A stretch of 16,410 nt of DNA, from the NCBI GenBank assembly GCA_950073955.1, contig CATMRH010000022.1, positions 1-16,410 of the forward strand, written 5' to 3'. The notes under the pieces were generated by a model that was not told the origin of the DNA, did not search any database, and was given only the letters and a program-made list of their open reading frames with translations. The position numbers and the translations under genes are program-made. The DNA is from an uncultured archaeon (GTDB taxonomy: Archaea; Thermoproteota; Nitrososphaeria; Nitrososphaerales; Nitrosopumilaceae). Position 1 is the stretch's first letter; the number at the start of each line of letters is the position of its first letter. Positions 12,673 to 16,410 of this stretch are shown here, one piece after another.

Positions 12673-13359
12673 TTGTTGAAATCACTCTTTATTGCTGGAA
12701 CTGATACTGATGTTGGAAAAACCTACATCGCTGCTGGATTAGCAGTTGCTTTCCGAAAGATGGGAATTGATGTTGGAGTAATGAAGCCTTTCGCAGCTGG
12801 AAGAGCTGAAAAAAAGGGTTACAAATCTGAAGATATTGTAATTTTGTCCCGTGCCGCAAAGGCATGTGATCCTGAAAAATTAGTAAATCCACAATTCTTC
12901 AAAATTCCTGCATCTCCATATACTGCATGGAAAACTTTGAAGACAAAACCAAAAATATCTACAATATTATCTAGTTTTAAGAAACTTACAAAACTTCATG
13001 ACATGATTCTTGTTGAGGGAATGGGTGGAATTATGACTCCAATTTTGAAAAATTATTACATTACAAATCTGATCAAAGAGATGAAAATTCCTGCAGTCAT
13101 TGTAACAAGAAGTAAGATTGGAACAGTTAATCATACTATAATGACTTGTAAAATGTGTGAAAAATACAAAATTCCAGTTAAAGGAATAATAATTAATAAT
13201 TTTGATGATGGTTATCCTATTCCAGAATTAAAGCGGGACTTGCAAAACCTTACTGGAATCAAAGTTTTAGGCTCAATTCCATTCATTAAAAACATGAGTG
13301 ATGCTTCTTTGTATCGTATTTTCAAAAAGAATATTGATTTGAAAACTCTGTTGAAATAA
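12673..13359 (+). CDS. bioD: ATP-dependent dethiobiotin synthetase
   Basis: P-loop enzyme that closes the ureido ring by carboxylating 7,8-diaminononanoate with ATP and CO2. The modified Walker motif GTDTDVGKT is at residues 9-17, MKPFAAG with the conserved lysine at 37-43, and VEGMGGIMTP at 114-123 provides the acidic residue; IVTRSKIGTVNHTIMT is the usual nucleotide-side segment. Length 228 residues is normal. There is no ATG near the N-terminus: the start must be TTG at 12673 or the next TTG at 12676, since an in-frame TAA lies at 12646-12648. That TAA closes a two-codon frame ATG-AGT-TAA at 12640. The gene is divergent from bioA; with bioA, bioB and bioF it completes the late biotin pathway. 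Confidence 0.94.
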   Translation: MLKSLFIAGTDTDVGKTYIAAGLAVAFRKMGIDVGVMKPFAAGRAEKKGYKSEDIVILSRAAKACDPEKLVNPQFFKIPASPYTAWKTLKTKPKISTILSSFKKLTKLHDMILVEGMGGIMTPILKNYYITNLIKEMKIPAVIVTRSKIGTVNHTIMTCKMCEKYKIPVKGIIINNFDDGYPIPELKRDLQNLTGIKVLGSIPFIKNMSDASLYRIFKKNIDLKTLLK

Positions 13360-13383
13360 TTTATTTTTGCTATTTTACTTTTA
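13360..13383 (+). terminator. T-rich terminator after bioD
   Basis: Immediately after the bioD stop, T-runs TTTATTTTTGC, TATTTTAC and TTTTAG occur in succession in the short convergent gap, fitting oligo-T termination by archaeal RNA polymerase. Confidence 0.45.
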
Positions 13384-13387
13384 GAAT

Positions 13388-13612
13388 TTAAGGTATTTCA
13401 GTGTCTGAGCAATGGTTGATGTAATACTCGTGAAATTTCATATGTTGATCCATAGTTAGATCTTGATGTTGATCTGAAGCGCTAAAGTCTAACATTTCGT
13501 CACAATTCAACCCATCCCAAGGTGCTTCATCTTGATTAGAATAATCTCCGGCAATGATTGCCATTATAGCTCCAAGACTTACAGCTACAACAATTAATCC
13601 GATGGGTCTCAC
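13388..13612 (-). CDS. Small membrane-anchored or secreted protein, unknown function
   Basis: A 74-residue protein of no recognised family. Residues 4-22 (IGLIVVAVSLGAIMAIIAG) form a single hydrophobic segment, a signal peptide or N-terminal anchor. The remaining part is acidic and histidine-rich (DQHQDLTMDQHMKFHEYYINHC) with two cysteines (in GLNCDEM and NHCSDTE), which could form a disulfide or bind metal outside the membrane; this is inference. The start is GTG at 13612; a clear TATA box ATATAAAG at 13642-13635 lies about 26 nt upstream, so the mRNA is probably leaderless. It follows the 183-residue gene on the same strand but appears to have its own promoter overlapping the end of that gene. 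Confidence 0.75.
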   Translation of the reverse strand: MRPIGLIVVAVSLGAIMAIIAGDYSNQDEAPWDGLNCDEMLDFSASDQHQDLTMDQHMKFHEYYINHCSDTEIP

Positions 13613-13634
13613 AATAATACTTGAATGATACCTT

Positions 13635-13642
13635 CTTTATAT
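13635..13642 (-). promoter_or_regulatory. TATA box of the 74-residue protein gene
   Basis: ATATAAAG on the minus strand, centred about 26 nt from the GTG start. It overlaps the stop codon of the upstream gene (13637-13639). Confidence 0.5.
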
Positions 13643-14188
13643 CCGTAAAATTTTGAATTTGTTTTGTCCTTGTACGTTTACAAATTGTGCAATATCAAAG
13701 ATAATCTTTGAAAATGTTTGATTATCTTTCTGTATGATGTATGTTCTGTTTTCAAAATCAAGTTTTTGCGATAAAACCAGCAAGACATTCTGTTTTTCTG
13801 GCTGTATTTTGTATAATTCCGTTAATTTTTTCTCAATTTCCTCTTTGTTACTTGTTTTTGGAATGCATATGATCAAAGTTTGTTTCGGATCTTTCTCTAA
13901 TGTTTTTAAATCTGGAATAACAATGTCTACCTCTATTCCCTCATACTCTATCTTCCTTTGACTATTCAACAACGCATTAGTAAGAAGAAAATGTAGCAAT
14001 CCTGTTGCTAAAACCCCTATACTTTCATCTTTATCACCTAGTGTAATGATTTTGTCATAACAATTTGTAATCACATCATCAATAATTTCTGAGAATTTGT
14101 CGTCTGAGATTAATTTTTGAATTTTCTCGTCTGACTTTGCTAAGTAATCAAATAGATAATCCTTGACTTGGTTAGGTTCGTCTTGCAT
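13637..14188 (-). CDS. Conserved-looking protein of unknown function
   Basis: A 183-residue soluble protein that I do not recognise. The N-terminal part (about 1-75) is helical and acidic (VKDYLFDYLAKSDEKIQKLI); the rest looks like alternating strands and helices, with YEGIEVDIVIPD at 82-93, QTLIICIPK at about 102-110, and QNVLLVLSQK later. The order E...VDIVIPD then a strand ending in PK loosely recalls the restriction-endonuclease-like fold, but the ExK motif is missing, so I do not assign it. The ATG at 14188 lies in a 105-bp divergent gap shared with the 117-residue gene. Base composition is like the surroundings. Confidence 0.72.
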   Translation of the reverse strand: MQDEPNQVKDYLFDYLAKSDEKIQKLISDDKFSEIIDDVITNCYDKIITLGDKDESIGVLATGLLHFLLTNALLNSQRKIEYEGIEVDIVIPDLKTLEKDPKQTLIICIPKTSNKEEIEKKLTELYKIQPEKQNVLLVLSQKLDFENRTYIIQKDNQTFSKIIFDIAQFVNVQGQNKFKILRI

Positions 14189-14263
14189 TATTCTACTATG
14201 TTAGAAAATTCTCCTTGTATATTCTATGTGCAGAATAGTTTACGTTGTTTATTTTTTCAATAT

Positions 14264-14270
14264 GTTTAAG
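14264..14270 (+). promoter_or_regulatory. Possible TATA box of the 117-residue protein gene
   Basis: GTTTAAG on the plus strand, about 26 nt upstream of the ATG at 14294, again the spacing of a leaderless transcript. Confidence 0.4.
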
Positions 14271-14293
14271 TTCATAATTATTATGCGTAAATT

Positions 14294-14647
14294 ATGAAGA
14301 TTAGTCAGATACTAATGGAGACAACTATCCCACAAATTACTAATCATTTAATTAAATTTAGAGATGACACAAAAGAAGTAATTGGAAAGTCTGCTCTTGG
14401 TGTATTAGCATGTGAGAGTGATGATCCATCTGTTCATTTGAGTAGAGAAAGATTGTTTGTAAGTCATTATCAAATATTGGAATCACATGGAATAAAGGAC
14501 GAAAAAATATACCCATATCTTACGGGAAATGATTTTTTTTGGGATTATAATTCAGAGTTGTCACGTATTATCAAAACACTCAATGATTCATATAATTTCA
14601 CATTCAAGGAAATCGGAGAATTCTTGGACGTTACATTCGATTTATGA
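14294..14647 (+). CDS. Small protein of unknown function
   Basis: A 117-residue soluble protein without a recognised family. It begins MKISQILMETTIPQITNHLI and contains a GKSALGVLACESDD segment at about 31-44; the latter could be mistaken for a P-loop but lacks the GxxxxGK[ST] form. The second half is mixed charged and aromatic (GNDFFWDYNSELSRIIKTLN, then FKEIGEFLDVTF), suggesting a helical domain. ATG 14294 is preferred because a TATA box lies 26 nt upstream. An ATG at 14283 opens a four-codon frame (MRKL) whose TGA overlaps the real start as ATGA. It is convergent with the HMG-CoA synthase gene, 23 nt apart. Confidence 0.72.
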   Translation: MKISQILMETTIPQITNHLIKFRDDTKEVIGKSALGVLACESDDPSVHLSRERLFVSHYQILESHGIKDEKIYPYLTGNDFFWDYNSELSRIIKTLNDSYNFTFKEIGEFLDVTFDL

Positions 14648-14670
14648 AAACAAAATTTCTTTAAGATATA

Positions 14671-16065
14671 TTATTCATTAAAGACGTAACGTCTTTCGCC
14701 TCTAGACTCTGTCTCAGTTTTCACATCTATCAAGACAAATTCTTTCTTTGTATGAACCATTGATTCATCAATGGATAGTTTATTTTCATGTAAATTTTCA
14801 TATTCATCCCATGTCAATCTTTTTCTTTCACCGATCTCTACTTCCAAGTTCATGTCCTTTACAACTTGTTTGTATTCTGGTTGAATAACTCCACTGAATA
14901 CCATTGCACTAGCACCACTACCATAAGATCCAAATCCAACTCTTTTTCCTTCCAAATCAATTCCTTTTTGATATTCAAATTCTAAACTACTTCTGAATCC
15001 CAAGTATAGTGATGCAGTATACAAATTCCCAATCATAGTAGATGCAATAAGTGAACTAGCAAGTTTTGATTCGTATACTTCTTGGAATTCCTGAGTTTTT
15101 GAAAATAGTTTGGTAAATTCATGGTCTTTTGCCATAAATTCGGCATCTCCTAATACGGATTCAATTGTCCCACGTGGGTCTTTTGGTACTGGCTCATCCA
15201 TTCCTATTTCCTGTAAAATTCTCTTCCATCGAGGAAGTTGACGCCATTCATGTCTGACCATATATGCCAAGGCCTTTTTTCCCATGTTACTGTATGGCAA
15301 ATGCATGTTGATGTAATCCATATGATCTAAGATTGTTTCACCAGGTTCTATCTTGATTAGTCCTGTTGAAACTACTTTTTTCTTGTAAGCATCAAGTGCT
15401 TTTCTCACCTGAATCAAGTAAAGCAAATTAGAATATTGACCATGTACAATTGGTGTCTCTTTTCCAAAAGGTCTGTAAAAGTCATATTCATCTATAATCG
15501 ATGTAGCTGTTACTTTAGGATCAAATTCCAGTAATCTTGGTTTGTCATTGAGAAGCATTACTACTGCTCCTGCTCCTTGGGTCATCTCCCCACTAGAACC
15601 CATATCGTATTTTGCAATATCTGATACCACTACAAGTGCAGCCTTGTCGTCTGCTTCTCCAGCTCTAATCCAGTTTGTATTGTCATAAAGAGCATAGGAA
15701 CCACTGACACAAGCAAATTTTGTCTCAATACCTCCACAGTGTTCAAATGCACCTTGACCATAAACCTGTTCTAACATTCCAATAACATAAGAGTTCATTG
15801 CCTTTGATTCATCAAATGCTGATTCAGTTGAAACATATAATCTTCCAATATCTTCTGGGGATAGTTTGTTTCTTTGCATAATTTTCAAACATGCATTTGC
15901 TGCAAGACATGCTGGGTCTTGATTGGCATCAACAATTGCCATTTGAGAAACTCCGAGACCTTTTTGTAATTTTACTGGGTCTAAACCTCTAGCTTTTGCA
16001 AAATCAATTGCATCAATATACAATCTAGGAATGTATATTGCAATGTCATCTATTCCTGCGGTCAT
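14671..16065 (-). CDS. Hydroxymethylglutaryl-CoA synthase
   Basis: HMG-CoA synthase, which condenses acetyl-CoA with acetoacetyl-CoA in the mevalonate pathway that makes isoprenoid lipids. The catalytic triad is visible: Glu81 in STESAFDESKA, the nucleophile Cys119 in TKFACVSGSYAL, and His255 in YINMHLPYSNMGKKA; the C-terminal FGSYGSGASAMVFSG loop is also typical. At 464 residues it is nearer the length of bacterial/eukaryotic synthases than the approximately 350-residue form common in Euryarchaeota. ATG 16065 lies about 25 nt from a TATA-like TTATTAATG at 16093-16085. It is transcribed alone, convergent with the 117-residue gene. Confidence 0.93.
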   Translation of the reverse strand: MTAGIDDIAIYIPRLYIDAIDFAKARGLDPVKLQKGLGVSQMAIVDANQDPACLAANACLKIMQRNKLSPEDIGRLYVSTESAFDESKAMNSYVIGMLEQVYGQGAFEHCGGIETKFACVSGSYALYDNTNWIRAGEADDKAALVVVSDIAKYDMGSSGEMTQGAGAVVMLLNDKPRLLEFDPKVTATSIIDEYDFYRPFGKETPIVHGQYSNLLYLIQVRKALDAYKKKVVSTGLIKIEPGETILDHMDYINMHLPYSNMGKKALAYMVRHEWRQLPRWKRILQEIGMDEPVPKDPRGTIESVLGDAEFMAKDHEFTKLFSKTQEFQEVYESKLASSLIASTMIGNLYTASLYLGFRSSLEFEYQKGIDLEGKRVGFGSYGSGASAMVFSGVIQPEYKQVVKDMNLEVEIGERKRLTWDEYENLHENKLSIDESMVHTKKEFVLIDVKTETESRGERRYVFNE

Positions 16066-16084
16066 ACGCCTCGGTTCGATGGTT

Positions 16085-16093
16085 CATTAATAA
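16085..16093 (-). promoter_or_regulatory. Probable TATA box of the HMG-CoA synthase gene
   Basis: TTATTAATG on the minus strand, centred about 25 nt from the ATG. GAGGCGT directly before the ATG is a weak ribosome-binding-site candidate, so leadered and leaderless initiation cannot be told apart. Confidence 0.4.
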
Positions 16094-16176
16094 GGATATC
16101 CCGTAAATTCTAACTAACTAGGAAGGAAATTTTACTACTTTTTTGTTCTTTATTCATTAATTGATCGCTAAAAATT

Positions 16177-16410
16177 TTATTTTCTAAGTTCTGTTTCAAA
16201 AATATTCTCAAATACTGTAAATGGTTGTGCTCCAAAAATTGGTGTAGTGTTTCCATCTGGTCCAATAACAAAAAATGCTGGTGTGCCTGTTATTTCAAGC
16301 GTTCTTGCATCTCTATTACTTTCAAGAATTACTTGTGAATGAGGCTTATTTGCCATGCATTCAGACCATTCATCCATATTCAAGCCAATTTCTTGTGCAA
16401 ACTTTGCAAG
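16177..16410 (-). CDS. DsbA-like thioredoxin-fold protein, C-terminal part
   Basis: The C-terminal 77 residues of a protein whose start lies beyond the window; the frame is open to base 16410. The segment LAKFAQEIGLNMDEWSECM, then ITGTPAFFVIGPDG with the cis-proline loop TGTP, is typical of the DsbA/Thioredoxin_4 group of extracytoplasmic disulfide oxidoreductases. The N-terminal anchor and CxxC active site would be in the missing part. Ammonia-oxidising archaea carry many such paralogues, so a specific role cannot be given, though it adds to the ccdA and DipZ-like genes as a third thiol-redox component in this region. Confidence 0.85.
   Translation of the reverse strand, partial: LAKFAQEIGLNMDEWSECMANKPHSQVILESNRDARTLEITGTPAFFVIGPDGNTTPIFGAQPFTVFENIFETELRK

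Noticed and set aside
13637..14188. PD-(D/E)xK nuclease assignment for the 183-residue protein
   Set aside because: The VDIVIPD and IICIPK strands are suggestive but the ExK catalytic pair is missing; not enough to name it.
14283..14297. Four-codon leader frame MRKL overlapping the 117-residue gene start as ATGA
   Set aside because: The TATA box spacing favours initiation at 14294, leaving this ATG upstream but close; too short to support without data.

Overview
The window looks like chromosomal DNA of an ammonia-oxidising archaeon of the Nitrosopumilus type (Thaumarchaeota/Nitrososphaerota). The evidence is low GC, archaeal-type ribosomal proteins, a 20S proteasome alpha subunit, a DUF371 protein, an ESCRT-III/CdvB-type division protein, biotin synthesis genes, and many start codons that sit about 25-28 nt from an archaeal TATA box, i.e. 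apparently leaderless mRNAs. The genus is inferred, not proven. The DNA is densely coding; no stretch over 300 bases lacks a gene, and I see no rRNA, tRNA, CRISPR or insertion sequence.

Layout. 1-3469 (minus strand): the S10-type ribosomal cluster in the order rpl3-rpl4-rpl23-rps19-rpl22-rps3 (rps3 cut by the window edge), with overlapping or nearly touching genes. rpl2, normally between rpl23 and rps19, is absent. 3564-5258 (minus): psmA, a SPOUT RNA methyltransferase and a 36-residue membrane protein lead into rpl3. 5311-6314 (plus): a DUF371 gene divergent from psmA, a 39-residue membrane protein and a small basic protein. 6333-6980 (minus): a CdvB-like ESCRT-III protein preceded by a strong inverted/direct repeat. 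7075-8920 (minus): ccdA followed by a DipZ-like thioredoxin, a thiol-redox pair that is fused into one protein in mycobacteria. 9017-13359: biotin genes bioF, bioB and bioA (minus) and bioD (plus, divergent), covering the pathway from pimeloyl thioester to biotin. 13388-14647: three genes of unknown function. 14671-16065 (minus): HMG-CoA synthase of the mevalonate pathway for archaeal lipids. 16177-16410 (minus): the C-terminal end of a DsbA-like thioredoxin protein.

The most interesting observation is regulatory. The bioB promoter carries a perfect palindrome, TGTTAACC-N14-GGTTAACA, which has the form of the biotin operator bound by BirA-type regulators. The same architecture (GTTAACC-N14-GGTTAAC, same 14-base spacer, same position just upstream of the TATA box) also lies in front of rpl3, at the head of the ribosomal operon. 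Either ribosome synthesis is tied to biotin status, or the motif belongs to a broader regulator. Other noteworthy points are a single AT-rich block placed exactly midway between the divergent psmA and DUF371 start codons, a TTGTCACT repeat array upstream of cdvB, three intergenic single-helix microproteins of 34-39 residues, and TTG starts for bioA, bioD and bioF.
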